In this document: piece after piece, positions 34,531 through 44,008 of the stretch
Layout of the letters: each line of letters starts with the position of its first letter
How positions within the stretch are numbered: the first letter of the stretch is position 1
NCBI RefSeq assembly: GCF_020991375.1
Contig: NZ_JAJLQZ010000007.1
Location: 62,001 to 126,000, forward strand
Length of the DNA: 64,000 nucleotides
Direction: 5' to 3'
From: Glycomyces amatae
GTDB lineage: Bacteria > Actinomycetota > Actinomycetes > Mycobacteriales > Micromonosporaceae
Notes under the pieces: model-generated
What the model saw: the letters and a program-made list of their open reading frames with translations, nothing else
Databases searched by the model: none
What the model was told of the DNA's origin: nothing
Translations under genes and position numbers: made by a program

Positions 34531-35376
34531 CTAGCCCGGCAGCGTCTCACCGCCGAGCACGGAGACCACCTCGCCGGTGATGTACGAGGACATCCGGTTC
34601 GCGGCCAGGAACACGAAGGAGGGCGCCAGCTCGTCCGGTTCGGCCGCCCGGCCCATCGGCGTCTTGCCGCCGAAGTCCTCGACGTGGTCCTCCGGCAGCG
34701 TCGAGGGGATCAGCGGCGTCCACACCGGCCCCGGCGCGACGGCGTTGACGCGGATGCCGCGCGGCGTGAGCGCCTGCGCCATCGAGTACGTCCACGCCAG
34801 GACCGCCCCCTTGGTCGCCGAGTAGTCGATGAGGGTCTTGTTGCCGCGCAGGCCGTTGATCGACGCGCAGTTGACGATCGCGTCGCCCTCGCCCAGATGC
34901 GCCAGCGCCGCCCTCGTCACCCGGTGGAAGCTGTGCATGTTGATGTTGAACGTGTGCTCCCACTGCTCGTCGGTGATGTCCTCGGGCCGCTCCGCCGGCT
35001 TCTGGTAGGCGACGTTGTTGACCAGCAGGTCGAGCCCGCCGAGCGCCTTGACGGTCGCGTCGACGACCGCGGCGCAGTGGTCGCGGTCGCCCAGGTCGCC
35101 CGGCAGCAGCTCGCACCGGCGCCCCGCGGCCCTCACCAGCTCGGCGGTGCGCTCGGCGTCCTCGTGCTCCTCCAGGTAGGCGATCGCGACGTCGGCGCCC
35201 TCCTTCGCGAACGCGACCGCGACGGCCCGCCCGATCCCCGAGTCGCCGCCGGTGACGAGCGCGCGGCGGTCCTGGAGCAGGCCCCGCCCCTCGTACCCCT
35301 CCATGGCGTCGCGCGGTTCGGGGCGCATCTCCCCGGTGCGTCCCGGCCGCTCCTGCTGCTGTCCCGGCTTGCCCAT
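34531..35376 (-). CDS. Short-chain dehydrogenase/reductase, YhdG/GspA-type stress SDR
   Basis: The 281-residue product is a classical SDR with about 40 extra N-terminal residues rich in Gln and Pro. It has TGGDSGIG (cofactor loop), NNVAY, the catalytic Ser in NCASING and Tyr-Lys in YSATKGA. Proteins of this form (similar to E. coli YghA and B. subtilis YhdF/YdaD) are typical general-stress oxidoreductases whose substrates are unknown. The ATG at 35376 follows GGAAGGA. A SigB-type promoter lies 60 bases upstream. Confidence 0.88.
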   Translation of the reverse strand: MGKPGQQQERPGRTGEMRPEPRDAMEGYEGRGLLQDRRALVTGGDSGIGRAVAVAFAKEGADVAIAYLEEHEDAERTAELVRAAGRRCELLPGDLGDRDHCAAVVDATVKALGGLDLLVNNVAYQKPAERPEDITDEQWEHTFNINMHSFHRVTRAALAHLGEGDAIVNCASINGLRGNKTLIDYSATKGAVLAWTYSMAQALTPRGIRVNAVAPGPVWTPLIPSTLPEDHVEDFGGKTPMGRAAEPDELAPSFVFLAANRMSSYITGEVVSVLGGETLPG

Positions 35377-35438
35377 CGGCTCGTCCTTCCCCCTCGTGCG
35401 GGCCGCGGCTCGGCCCGGCGCTGTCCGTGAACGGGCGT

Positions 35439-35464
35439 GTACCCGCGCGCCGCGGCCGTTAACC
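35439..35464 (-). promoter_or_regulatory. SigB/SigF-type promoter of the SDR gene
   Basis: On the minus strand GGTT (35464-35461), 16 bases and GGGTAC (35444-35439) fit GNNT-N16-GGGTA. Confidence 0.55.
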
Positions 35465-35661
35465 GGCGGGACCTCCGTCACACCGCGGCCCCGCCGGCGC
35501 CCGCGCCGCCCCGGGAACGGCCCGGCATGTCCGGTTCGCCCTGAGGAGCGCCTGACCGCAGGTGGTCTCGAAGGTGCGAATGCGTTAGGTTGTGTGAGAT
35601 CCACCCGTGTCCGAAGCCGTCCCGGGGGCGGCCTGAGCAGCACGCGGTGGCCCCACTGCAT

Positions 35662-35677
35662 GTGAACGGTCACTTAT
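35662..35677. promoter_or_regulatory. Inverted repeat before araB
   Basis: GTGAACGGTCAC is a palindrome with GTGA/TCAC arms, 35 bases before the araB ATG. Its minus strand repeats 15 bases of the site at 26889-26903. It is a candidate operator for an arabinose or other regulator not encoded beside the operon. Confidence 0.4.
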
Positions 35678-35707
35678 GACCGACGAGCATCCCCCAAGGA
35701 GGCCGCA

Positions 35708-37372
35708 ATGACTGGCAGCGACAACGATGCCGTTGTTATCGGGATCGACTTCGGCACCCTCTCGGGCCGCGTCGTCGTCGCTTCGGTAGCCGACGGGCGC
35801 GAACTGGCCGACGCCGAGCACGTCTACGCGCACGGCGCCATCGAGGAGGCCCTCCCCGGCTCCGGCGTCCGCCTGCCGCGCAGCTGGGCGCTCCAGTCGC
35901 CCCAGGACTGGGTCGACGTGCTCCGCAACGCCGTGCCCGCCGCGCTCGCCGCCGCCGGCGTCGGCCCCGACCGGGTCGTGGGCGTCAGCACCGACTTCAC
36001 CGCCTGCACGATCCTGCCCACCACCGCCGACGGCACCCCGCTGTGCGAACTCGACGAGTTCCGCGACCGCCCCCACGCCTGGCCGAAGCTGTGGAAGCAC
36101 CACGCCGCCCAGGGCCAGGCCGACCGCATCAACGCCGTCGCGGCCGAGCGCGGCGAGGCGTGGCTCCCGCGCTACGGCGGCAAGATCTCCTCGGAGTGGG
36201 CCTACGCCAAGGGCCTCCAGCTCCTGGAGGAGGACCCGGAGCTCTACGCGCGCGCCGACCGCTGGATCGAGGCCGCCGACTGGATCGTGTGGCAGCTGTG
36301 CGGCGAGGAGACCCGCAACTCCTGCACCGCCGGGTACAAGGGCATCGTCCAGGACGGGCAGCGCCCCTCCCGCGAGTACCTGGCCGCGCTCAACCCCGAC
36401 TTCGCCGACTTCAACGCCAAGATGGAGCACCCGCTCCTGCCGCTGGGCGACAAGGCCGGTGAGCTCACCGCGCAGGCCGCCGAGTGGACGGGCCTGAACG
36501 CCGGCACCGTGGTCGCGGCCGGCAACGTCGACGCGCACGTCACCGCCGCCTCCGCCAAGGCCGTCGGCGCGGGCCAGATGGTCGCCATCATGGGCACCAG
36601 CACCTGCCACGTCGTCAACGGCGAGAACCTCACCGAGGCCCCCGGCATGTGCGGCGTGGTCCGCGACGGCATCACCAAGGGCCTGTGGGGCTACGAGGCC
36701 GGCCAGTCCGGCGTCGGCGACATCTTCGCCTGGTTCACCAAGAACAGCGTGCCCGCCTCCTACACCGAGGCCGCCGCCGAGCGCGGCGTCTCCATCCACG
36801 AGTACCTCACCGAGCTCGCCGAGCGGCAGGCCGTCGGGCAGCACGGCCTGGTCGCGCTCGACTGGCACTCGGGCAACCGCTCCGTCCTGGTCGACCACGA
36901 CCTCCACGGCGTCGTCCTCGGCCTGGGCCTCCAGACCAGGCCCGAGGACGTCTACCGCGCCCTCGTCGAGGCCACCGCGTTCGGCACCCGCATGATCGTG
37001 GAGACCCTCACCAAGGCGGGCGTCCCCATCAACGAGTTCGTCGCCGCCGGCGGCCTGCTCAAGAACAAGTGGCTCATGCAGACCTACGCGGACGTGCTGC
37101 GCATGCCCATCACCGTGCTCACCTCCGCGCAGGGCCCGGCCCTGGGCTCGGCGATCCACGCGGCCGTCGCCGCCGGGGTCTACCCCGACATCTACGCCGC
37201 CTCCGAGGCCATGGGCAAGGTCGAGCGCCACGCCTACGTCCCCGACCAGGCCCGCGCCGACGCCTACGACGAGCTGTACGCCGTCTACGAGGAGCTGCAC
37301 GACCACTTCGGCCGCGGCGGCTCGCGCGCCCTGCACACCCTCCACAAGATCGCCACGGCGGCGGGCCAGTGA
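35708..37372 (+). CDS. araB: AraB, L-ribulokinase
   Basis: AraB phosphorylates L-ribulose in arabinose catabolism. The 554-residue FGGY-family kinase has the N-terminal phosphate loop GIDFGTLSGRVVV, the substrate region TDFTACTILPT, and MGTSTCHVVN. The C-terminal ATP site carries AAGGLLKNKWLMQTYADVL and GPALGSAIHAAVAAG. AAGGAGG precedes the ATG. It leads an araB-araD-araA operon with gaps of 31 and 5 bases. Confidence 0.95.
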   Translation: MTGSDNDAVVIGIDFGTLSGRVVVASVADGRELADAEHVYAHGAIEEALPGSGVRLPRSWALQSPQDWVDVLRNAVPAALAAAGVGPDRVVGVSTDFTACTILPTTADGTPLCELDEFRDRPHAWPKLWKHHAAQGQADRINAVAAERGEAWLPRYGGKISSEWAYAKGLQLLEEDPELYARADRWIEAADWIVWQLCGEETRNSCTAGYKGIVQDGQRPSREYLAALNPDFADFNAKMEHPLLPLGDKAGELTAQAAEWTGLNAGTVVAAGNVDAHVTAASAKAVGAGQMVAIMGTSTCHVVNGENLTEAPGMCGVVRDGITKGLWGYEAGQSGVGDIFAWFTKNSVPASYTEAAAERGVSIHEYLTELAERQAVGQHGLVALDWHSGNRSVLVDHDLHGVVLGLGLQTRPEDVYRALVEATAFGTRMIVETLTKAGVPINEFVAAGGLLKNKWLMQTYADVLRMPITVLTSAQGPALGSAIHAAVAAGVYPDIYAASEAMGKVERHAYVPDQARADAYDELYAVYEELHDHFGRGGSRALHTLHKIATAAGQ

Positions 37373-37403
37373 CCCGCCCGCGTCCCCGAACAGGAGCACA
37401 CCG

Positions 37404-38093
37404 ATGACCTTCACGACCACGCCCGCCGTCGAGGAGATGAAGGAGCGGGTCTGCGCGCTCCACGCCGAACTGCTCCGCTGGGGCCTGGTGACCTGGACCA
37501 GCGGCAACGTCTCGGGCCGCGTCCCGGGCACCGACCTGATCGTCATCAAGCCCTCGGGCGTGTCCTACGACGACCTCACCCCCGACCTCATGGTCGTGAC
37601 CGACCTCGAGGGCGAGGTCCTCGCCGGCGACCTGGCCCCCTCCTCGGACGCCGAGAGCCACAACGTCGTCTACCAGCGGATGCCCGAGGTCGGCGGCGTG
37701 GTGCACACGCACAGCCCGTACGCCACCGCGTGGGCCGCGCGCGCCGAGCCGATCCCGTGCGTGCTCACGGCGATGGCCGACGAGTTCGGCGGCGAGATCC
37801 CGCTGGGCCCGTTCGCGCTCATCGGCTCCGACGCGATCGGCAAGGGCATCGTGGACACGCTCGCCGGACACCGCTCCCCGGCGGTCATCATGCAGAACCA
37901 CGGCGTGTTCACCATCGGCAAGGACCCCAGGGCCGCCGTGAAGGCCGCCGTGATGGCCGAGGACGTGGCGCGCACCGTCCACCTCTCGCGCCAGCTGGGC
38001 GAGCCGGTCCCGATCGCCCGGGAGCACATCGACAGCCTCTACGACCGCTACCAGAACGTCTACGGCCAGCAGCCGTCCTCCAAGGAGCAGTAA
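37404..38093 (+). CDS. araD: AraD, L-ribulose-5-phosphate 4-epimerase
   Basis: AraD converts L-ribulose 5-phosphate to D-xylulose 5-phosphate with a divalent metal. The 229-residue class II aldolase-fold protein has [11 protein letters not shown], the metal motif [13 protein letters not shown] and [14 protein letters not shown]. It sits between araB and araA in one transcript. Confidence 0.93.
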   Translation: MTFTTTPAVEEMKERVCALHAELLRWGLVTWTSGNVSGRVPGTDLIVIKPSGVSYDDLTPDLMVVTDLEGEVLAGDLAPSSDAESHNVVYQRMPEVGGVVHTHSPYATAWAARAEPIPCVLTAMADEFGGEIPLGPFALIGSDAIGKGIVDTLAGHRSPAVIMQNHGVFTIGKDPRAAVKAAVMAEDVARTVHLSRQLGEPVPIAREHIDSLYDRYQNVYGQQPSSKEQ

Positions 38094-38098
38094 CAGCA

Positions 38099-39595
38099 AT
38101 GGAAACCAAAGAACTGTGGTTCGTCACCGGCAGCCAGCACCTGTACGGGCCCGAGGCCATCGAGCAGGTCGCCCAGAACTCGGCCGACATCGTCGCCGGG
38201 CTCGACGGGGCCGCCTCGGTCCCGGTCAAGGTGGTCGCCAAGCCGGTGCTCACCACGCCCGAGGAGATCAAGCGGGTGCTGCTGGAGGCCAACGCGGCCG
38301 AGGAGTGCATCGGCGTGATCGCCTGGATGCACACGTTCTCGCCCTCGAAGATGTGGATCGCCGGGCTCGGGGTCCTCCAGAAGCCCCTGCTGCACCTGCA
38401 CACCCAGCACAACCGCGACCTGCCGTGGGCCGACATCGACATGGACTTCATGAACCTGAACCAGGCCGCCCACGGCGACCGCGAGTTCGGGTACATGCTC
38501 ACGCGCCTGCGCCACCGCCGCAAGACCGTGGTGGGCCACTGGGCCGACCCGAAGGTCCAGGAGCGCGTCGGCAACTGGGCGCGGGCCGCCTTGGGCTGGA
38601 ACGAGGTCCAGAACCTCAAACTGGTGCGCTTCGGCGACAACATGCGGTACGTGGGCGTGACCGAGGGCGACAAGGTCGAGGCGCAGATCCGCCTCGGCGT
38701 CGAGGTGAACACCTACGGCGTCAACGAGCTCGCCGAGCGCGTCGCCCAGATCGAGGACAAGGCCGTCGACGGCCTGGCCGCCGAGTACGAGGCCGCCTAC
38801 GACGTGGCGCCCGAGCTGCGGGCGGGCGGCGCGCGGCACGAGTCGCTGCGCGACGCGGCCCGCATCGAGCTGGGCCTGCGGTCGATCCTGGAGGAGCACG
38901 GCGCGAAGGCGTTCACCGACACCTTCGAGGACCTCGGCGCGCTGAAGCAGCTGCCGGGCATCGCGGTGCAGCGGCTCATGGCCGACGGGTACGGCTTCGG
39001 CGGCGAGGGCGACTGGAAGACCGCCGTGCTCGTGCGCCTCATGAAGGTCATGGCCCAGGGCCTTCCGGGCGGCACGTCCTTCATGGAGGACTACACGTAC
39101 AACCTGGGCGCGGAGTCGCCGCAGATCCTGGGCGCGCACATGCTCGAGGTGTGCCCGACGATCGCGGCCGAGAAGCCGACCGCGGAGATCCACCCGCTGG
39201 GGATCGGCGGCAAGGAGGACCCGGTGCGCCTGGTCTTCACCGCGCCGCCCGGCCCGGCGATCATGGTCGGTCTGCTCGACCTGGGCACCCGGCTGCGCCT
39301 GGTGGCCAACGAGGTCGACGCGGTCGAGCCGGAGCAGGACCTGCCGAACCTGCCGGTGGCGCGGGCCGTGTGGGAGCCGCGCCCGGACCTCCAGACCTCG
39401 GCCGAGGCCTGGCTGACGGCGGGCGGGCCGCACCACACGTCGTTCACGCAGGCGTTCGGGCGCGAGGTGATGGAGGACTTCGCGGAGATCGCCGGCATCG
39501 AGCTGGTGGTGATCGGCGAGCGCACCAGCGCCCGCGAGTTCAAGCAGGAGCTGCGCTGGAACCAGGTCTACCACCACCTCGAGGGCGGGATCTGA
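38099..39595 (+). CDS. araA: AraA, L-arabinose isomerase
   Basis: AraA isomerises L-arabinose to L-ribulose with manganese. The 498-residue product begins [15 protein letters not shown] and has [40 protein letters not shown] and the C-terminal [12 protein letters not shown]. The ATG at 38099 follows CAAGGAG, which overlaps the end of araD. The order B-D-A is common in Gram-positive arabinose operons. Confidence 0.96.
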   Translation: METKELWFVTGSQHLYGPEAIEQVAQNSADIVAGLDGAASVPVKVVAKPVLTTPEEIKRVLLEANAAEECIGVIAWMHTFSPSKMWIAGLGVLQKPLLHLHTQHNRDLPWADIDMDFMNLNQAAHGDREFGYMLTRLRHRRKTVVGHWADPKVQERVGNWARAALGWNEVQNLKLVRFGDNMRYVGVTEGDKVEAQIRLGVEVNTYGVNELAERVAQIEDKAVDGLAAEYEAAYDVAPELRAGGARHESLRDAARIELGLRSILEEHGAKAFTDTFEDLGALKQLPGIAVQRLMADGYGFGGEGDWKTAVLVRLMKVMAQGLPGGTSFMEDYTYNLGAESPQILGAHMLEVCPTIAAEKPTAEIHPLGIGGKEDPVRLVFTAPPGPAIMVGLLDLGTRLRLVANEVDAVEPEQDLPNLPVARAVWEPRPDLQTSAEAWLTAGGPHHTSFTQAFGREVMEDFAEIAGIELVVIGERTSAREFKQELRWNQVYHHLEGGI

Positions 39596-39606
39596 CGCAG
39601 CGTCCG

Positions 39607-39643
39607 GGAGGGCCGCCCGCCGCACCGCGGCGGGCGGCCCTCC
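39607..39643. terminator. Terminator of the ara operon
   Basis: A 17-bp perfect stem (39607-39623 with 39627-39643) closes on ACC, 11 bases after the araA stop. The remaining bases up to the IS110 element hold no supported gene. Confidence 0.78.
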
Positions 39644-39854
39644 GGCCGTGCCCCTCGCGTTCGCGGCGCGCCGCTCACCCGCGGCCGCCCCTGTCCGCGG
39701 TGCGCGGCGGCGCCGGCCGGACGCGAGCGACCGCCGCATCGGCTCCCCCGACCGGGCGAATTCCGGTCGGTTCCCGCTCGCGGGCCGCGATTCTCGTCGG
39801 ACCCGGATGCCATGCTCGCCCCAGACTTCGGTCCCCGGGACGTTTCTATGTCTG

Positions 39855-40931
39855 TCAAGTGGTGGCGGTGGCGGGTTTGCTGGTGGTTTTGAGGAGTCGG
39901 TAGATCTCGCGAGCGATGTGGCGTTTGAGGATGCGGATGGTTTCCTTCTTGGTCTTTCCCCTGGCGAGGCGTTCGGCGACGAATTGTTTGGTGCGGGCGT
40001 GGTGTGCCATTCGGGTGAGGGCGATGGTGTAGAGCGCGCGGTTGAGTTGGCGGTTGCCGCCTCGGTTGAGGCGGTGGCGGCCCGCGGTCTGTCCCGATCC
40101 GGTCGGGAGTGGGCAGGCTCCGGCGGGTTTTGCGAAGGCGGCTTCGGTCCGGATCCGGTCGGGGTTGTCGCCGGCGGCGGCCAGGATGGTCGCGGCGGTC
40201 AGGTGGCCGATGCCGAAGGCGCCGAGCAGGTCGGGGGCGGCCTGGGCGGTCAGGTCCTTGATCCGGGCTTCGAGGCCGGCGGCCTCGTGGTCGAGGGCGA
40301 GCCAGCGGCGAGCGATCGATTTGAGGGCGAGGCGGCGGGCCTGGGCCGGGTCGGCCGCGTCGCCGGGGCGCAGGTGGGCCAGGTGCTGCGCGAGTCCTTT
40401 GGGGCCCTTTCCTTTGCAGGCTTTCGTGAGGTCGGGGTCCTCGGCGAGGAGCATGTTGATGGTGTTGGCCGCTTCGGTGCGGTCTTTGACCGCGCCGTCG
40501 CGGGCGATCGACAGTGCCCGGAGGCCTTCGGCGGGGCCGTCAGCGGTCTTGGGGGTCGCGGTGGCGCGGCCGTCGAGGACGGCGCGGGCGGCGTTCTCGG
40601 CGTCGAGGGGATCGGACTTGCCGCGGGTGCGGCGGTCGCCGGGGAGGCTGGTGCCGGCCTCGACGACCCGGGCGCCGAGTTCGGTCAGGTGAGCGGTGAG
40701 GGTTTTGCCCCAGGAGCCGGTGCCCTCGATGCCGAAGCAGGTCACCGGGCCGAGCGCGGCGGCCCATGCGGCTAGGGCCGCGTGGCCGGGGGCGTCGTTG
40801 CCGAAGACGGTGGTGGCGACCAGGCCCTGGGCCGGGTGTACTGCGGCGGCGACGTGCTGGTGTTTATGGGTGTCGACCCCGACCACCAGGCCGGTGGGGC
40901 TGGTAGGGGCGGGGTGCTTGCGCGGTGACAT
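39855..40931 (-). CDS. IS110-family transposase (DEDD recombinase)
   Basis: IS110 enzymes cut and join DNA with a RuvC-like DEDD domain plus a C-terminal serine domain. The 358-residue product has GVDTHKHQHVAA (first Asp), GIEGTGSWG (Glu), and GKSDPLDAENAARAVL (last Asp pair). The C-terminal Tnp_20 region carries CPLPTGSGQTAGRHRLNRGG and NRQLNRALYTIA, with the conserved Ser. All catalytic positions look intact, so the element may be active. Confidence 0.92.
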   Translation of the reverse strand: MSPRKHPAPTSPTGLVVGVDTHKHQHVAAAVHPAQGLVATTVFGNDAPGHAALAAWAAALGPVTCFGIEGTGSWGKTLTAHLTELGARVVEAGTSLPGDRRTRGKSDPLDAENAARAVLDGRATATPKTADGPAEGLRALSIARDGAVKDRTEAANTINMLLAEDPDLTKACKGKGPKGLAQHLAHLRPGDAADPAQARRLALKSIARRWLALDHEAAGLEARIKDLTAQAAPDLLGAFGIGHLTAATILAAAGDNPDRIRTEAAFAKPAGACPLPTGSGQTAGRHRLNRGGNRQLNRALYTIALTRMAHHARTKQFVAERLARGKTKKETIRILKRHIAREIYRLLKTTSKPATATT

Positions 40932-41195
40932 GACCAGATTCCTCCGATACGCTTGGTGTATCGGGGCATCGCGCCGGGGTCGACATTCCTGTCATGGGGC
41001 AACGGCTTTGCACTGTGGCGCCAGGTTTCTATCAGGTCAGGCCACCGGCGCGGTGTCCCTTTTCCTTGTCTGCAAGGACGGGCAGGGCCGACAGGTCCAG
41101 AGCAAGGCACCCCGAAGAGGCCAGAAGGGTCGTAGGTCAGACCCTGCCCGCTGCACCAGCCGACGGCTTCGACTGATGCTCCTCAACACTGACAG
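40932..41195 (-). ncRNA. Candidate IS110 bridge RNA region
   Basis: In characterised IS110 members (such as IS621) the non-coding end upstream of the transposase encodes a structured bridge RNA that names target and donor DNA. This 264-base segment lies in exactly that place, contains no reading frame that looks real, and has several short inverted repeats (for example CTTGTC/GACAAG-type and CCTTG/CAAGG segments near 41065-41108). The position is observed; the RNA is inferred from the family. Confidence 0.45.
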
Positions 41196-41310
41196 GAGGG
41201 TGGGGGTTCGGGACGGCTCTAAGCTCTACCCTTTACATGCTCACGCTCGTAGGGCTCAACCGGAACCACAAGTGTTCGATCGGCACCGCCGCGTCTCGCG
41301 ATCGGGCCCC

Positions 41311-42468
41311 TCACAGCCGCTCCCGCACCCACTCGGGGCTCAGGATCACGTCCCAGGCGATCTCCGCCGCACCCGTCAGCGGCCCCGCCGCGCCCACCGT
41401 CCCCGCCGTGATCCGCGGCGGCTCGTCCCGCCTGAACGCCATCAGCCCCTCGGCGCAGTGCGCCTCGATCACCTCGCGGCGCAACCGGATCAGCTCGACC
41501 CCCAGCCCCGACAGGCTGATCGCCTCCGGGTCGAGCGCGTTCGCCAGCGCCCCCAGGCCCCGCCCGAGCGCGGCCGCGTTCTCGTCCAGCGCCGCGCCCG
41601 CCTCCGCGTCGCCCGCCTCGGCCCGCCGCAGCACCTCCTGCGCCAGCTCCCGGCCCGCGCCGTGCCCCGGCGTCCCGCCGAAGCGCCGCACCAGCGCGTT
41701 CGCGCCCACATCGAGGCTCCAGCACCCGCGCACCCCGCACATGCACGCCAGCGGCGACCCGGTCAGCGGCATGTGCCCGAACTCCCCGGCGATGCGGTGC
41801 GCGCCCCGCTGCGCGTCGCCGCCCAGCAGCAGCGTCCCGCCGATGTCGAAGTCGATGTGGAAGTGCATCGCGGTCCCCGTGCCGCGCAGCGCGCCGCGCC
41901 GCGCCTCGGCGAGCCCGGCCAGGCGCGCGTCGTTGTCGACCACCGTCCGCGGCCAGTCCGCGCCGATCAGGTCGTCGAGCTCCACCTCGTCCCAGCCCAG
42001 GTGCGAGACGTGCAGCCGGTGCCCGTCGCGGATCGGCCCCGACGTGGCCAAGCCGAGCACGGCCAGGCGCTCGCCCCCGTGCCTCGCGACGGCCTCCCGG
42101 ATCTCGGCGAAGACCGCCGGGGTCCGGTCGTGCTCCCCGCTCTCCAGCTCGGTCGCCCCGCCCCCCAACCCGGCCGACGCGAGCGTCCACGTGTCCTCCC
42201 GGAGGTCGACCGCGAACGCCACCGGTCCTTCGGGATGGGGGACCAGCAGCGTCGTCGGCCGCCCCCGCCCGCCCGGCTCGGCCGGGACCTCGTGGAGCAG
42301 CCGGGCCCGCTCCAGCTCGCCGACCAGGGCGGCCGCCGTGTTCCGGCCGATGCCCAGCAGCCGGGCGGCCTCGGCCCTGGTGAACGGCTCGACCGCGTCG
42401 TGCACGGCGCGCAGCAGCCGGACCTGGTTGCGGGTGCGGAGATCGGCGCTGGTCATCGTCTGCGGCAT
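41311..42468 (-). CDS. ROK-family transcriptional repressor
   Basis: ROK repressors combine a winged helix-turn-helix with a sugar-kinase-like ligand domain. The 385-residue product has the N-terminal HTH (FTRAEAARLLGIGRNTAAALVGEL), the ROK domain and the zinc motif CMCGVRGCW. The kinase active site is weakly kept, as expected for a regulator. The ATG at 42468 lies six bases after a CATAAT -10 element with no ribosome site, so translation is probably leaderless; ATG at 42456 is the alternative. It is divergent from an MFS gene. Confidence 0.86.
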   Translation of the reverse strand: MPQTMTSADLRTRNQVRLLRAVHDAVEPFTRAEAARLLGIGRNTAAALVGELERARLLHEVPAEPGGRGRPTTLLVPHPEGPVAFAVDLREDTWTLASAGLGGGATELESGEHDRTPAVFAEIREAVARHGGERLAVLGLATSGPIRDGHRLHVSHLGWDEVELDDLIGADWPRTVVDNDARLAGLAEARRGALRGTGTAMHFHIDFDIGGTLLLGGDAQRGAHRIAGEFGHMPLTGSPLACMCGVRGCWSLDVGANALVRRFGGTPGHGAGRELAQEVLRRAEAGDAEAGAALDENAAALGRGLGALANALDPEAISLSGLGVELIRLRREVIEAHCAEGLMAFRRDEPPRITAGTVGAAGPLTGAAEIAWDVILSPEWVRERL

Positions 42469-42474
42469 GAACGG

Positions 42475-42551
42475 ATTATGCCAGCCGCCACATTTTTGTG
42501 CATGACAGGAACATAACCCTTGACGGCCGCTGCTCGCCCTTGTTATGTTCC
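42475..42551. promoter_or_regulatory. Divergent promoters and operator between ROK and MFS genes
   Basis: On the plus strand TTGACG (42520-42525) and TTATGT (42543-42548) are 17 bases apart. A perfect inverted repeat, GGAACATAAC (42508-42517) and GTTATGTTCC (42542-42551), flanks and covers this promoter, an arrangement typical for ROK repressors. CATAAT on the minus strand (42480-42475) is the -10 for the repressor. Confidence 0.72.
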
Positions 42552-42613
42552 CATCGAGAACAAAATCAGGCGACCTCCGGTCGCGACCGCACCCGGACAC
42601 CCGCGAGGACACG

Positions 42614-43825
42614 ATGACCCCCGACCCGCTCACGCTGCGCCGCGCCCGCATCGGCCTCCACGGCGCGTTCGCCACCTCCGGCTTCGTCATGGGCGCCTGG
42701 GCCGCCTCCCTCCCCGGCGTCGACGACCGCCTCGGCCTCGGCGAGGCGAGGCTCGGCACCGCCCTCCTGCTCATCCAGCTCGTCGGCCTCGCCACCATGG
42801 CCGTCGCCGGGCGCATCGCCGACCGCGTCACCACCCGCAGGCTCCTGATCTGGACCGGACCGGCCTCGCAGCTGGTCCTCATCGCCCCCGCGATCGCCCC
42901 CGGCTACCCGGCCCTCCTCGCCTGCGCCGCCCTCTACGGCGTCGGCGTCGGCTTCGTGGAGGTCGGCCTCAACGCCCACTCCGTCGAACTCGAACGCCGC
43001 TACGGACGCCCCATCATCTCGGCCTTCCACGGCCTCTGGAGCCTCGGCGGCGCCGCCGCCGGGGTCGGCACCTCCCTCGCCCTGGGCCTGGGCCTCGGCA
43101 ACCAGGCCATCCTCATCGCCGCGGCCGTGCTCAGCACCGCCGCGATGGCGGTCTTCACCCGTCCGCTGCTGCCGCCCCCGGGTCGAGACGCCACCGGCGG
43201 CAGCGGCGGCGCCCCCGCCGCCAGGATCGGCGCGGTGCTCCTGGGCGCGATGTTCCTGCTCGGCCTCGGCGGCCACCTCATCGAGTCCGGCGCGATCGAC
43301 TGGGCGAACCTCCACGCCGCCAACGTCCTCGACGCCGACGACGCCCTCGCGCCCCTCTCCTACACCCTGTTCGCCTGCGCCATGACGGTCTTCCGCCTCC
43401 TGGGCGACCCCGTCCGCGCCAAGCTCGGCCCCGGCCGCACCCTCCTGTGGGCCGGCGCGGCGGCCGCCGCCGGCTACGCCCTCGTCCTCGTCTCGGGCGC
43501 CGCCGGCGGCCTCCCCCTCGCCTGGACCGGCTGGGCCCTCGCGGGCTCAGGGATCGCCGTGATGGTCCCGGTCCTGTTCAGCGCCATCGGCCAGGCCGGC
43601 GGATCGCCCTCGAACATCGCCCTCATCTCCATGTCCGGCTCCGCCGGCCTCCTGGCCGGCCCCGCCGCCATCGGCTACCTCGCCGAAGGGACGAGCCTGA
43701 CCATCGGCCTCATGGTCCCCGCCGCCCTCGCCGCGTTCATCGTCTTCGCGGGCCCCGCCGCGATGCGCGCCCTCCTGCACCGCCCCGAGGCCGCCGAGGA
43801 GCAAGCGCCCGCGCTCGCCGAATGA
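42614..43825 (+). CDS. Major facilitator superfamily transporter (YbjJ-like)
   Basis: The 403-residue product has about twelve membrane helices and the loop motif GRIADRVTTRRLLIW after helix 2. Sequence segments such as NAHSVELERRYGRPIISAFHGLWSLGG resemble the YbjJ group of MFS proteins. Substrate is unknown; control by a ROK repressor suggests a sugar or sugar derivative. The ATG at 42614 follows GAGGAC. An earlier in-frame ATG at 42545 lies inside the -10 box and is rejected. Confidence 0.85.
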   Translation: MTPDPLTLRRARIGLHGAFATSGFVMGAWAASLPGVDDRLGLGEARLGTALLLIQLVGLATMAVAGRIADRVTTRRLLIWTGPASQLVLIAPAIAPGYPALLACAALYGVGVGFVEVGLNAHSVELERRYGRPIISAFHGLWSLGGAAAGVGTSLALGLGLGNQAILIAAAVLSTAAMAVFTRPLLPPPGRDATGGSGGAPAARIGAVLLGAMFLLGLGGHLIESGAIDWANLHAANVLDADDALAPLSYTLFACAMTVFRLLGDPVRAKLGPGRTLLWAGAAAAAGYALVLVSGAAGGLPLAWTGWALAGSGIAVMVPVLFSAIGQAGGSPSNIALISMSGSAGLLAGPAAIGYLAEGTSLTIGLMVPAALAAFIVFAGPAAMRALLHRPEAAEEQAPALAE

Positions 43826-43865
43826 CGCTCCGGCCGCGGCGGGCGGGCCTGCCGCGACCGGAGCG
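43826..43865. terminator. Terminator after the MFS gene
   Basis: CGCTCCGG pairs with CCGGAGCG, and inside it CGCGGC with GCCGCG, around a ten-base loop. The stem starts right after the stop codon. Between it and the riboswitch (43866-44008) lies only GC-rich sequence with a TATAGT -10 element at 43995-44000. Confidence 0.65.
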
Positions 43866-44008
43866 GCGCCCGGACAGAGCAGCCCGACCGGAGCCGCCCG
43901 CCCCGCGATCGCGTCGAGCGCCGCCGCGCTGCCGCCGACCGATCAAGCGGCGCGCGTCACGCCCCGCACCCGCCGCCGCCCCTGCGGCCTCACGTATAGT
44001 TGCCAGCG

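Larger units (their letters stand above)
39851..41195 (-). mobile_element. IS110-family insertion element (ends approximate)
   Basis: A complete IS110 transposase is followed on its upstream side by about 260 non-coding bases, the usual layout for this family. CTGTCA (39852-39857) at the transposase end and TGACAG (41190-41195) beyond the non-coding part are inverse complements and may mark the ends, but IS110 elements have no reliable terminal repeats, so the limits are estimates. The insertion lies between the ara operon and the ROK gene and appears not to break a gene. Confidence 0.6.

Noticed and set aside
39851..41195. CTGTCA/TGACAG as true terminal inverted repeats of the IS110 element
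   Set aside because: IS110 elements generally lack terminal inverted repeats, and six bases can match by chance; used only as approximate limits.
42545..42613. Upstream ATG start for the YbjJ-like MFS protein
   Set aside because: That ATG lies within the -10 box of the predicted promoter and has no ribosome site.
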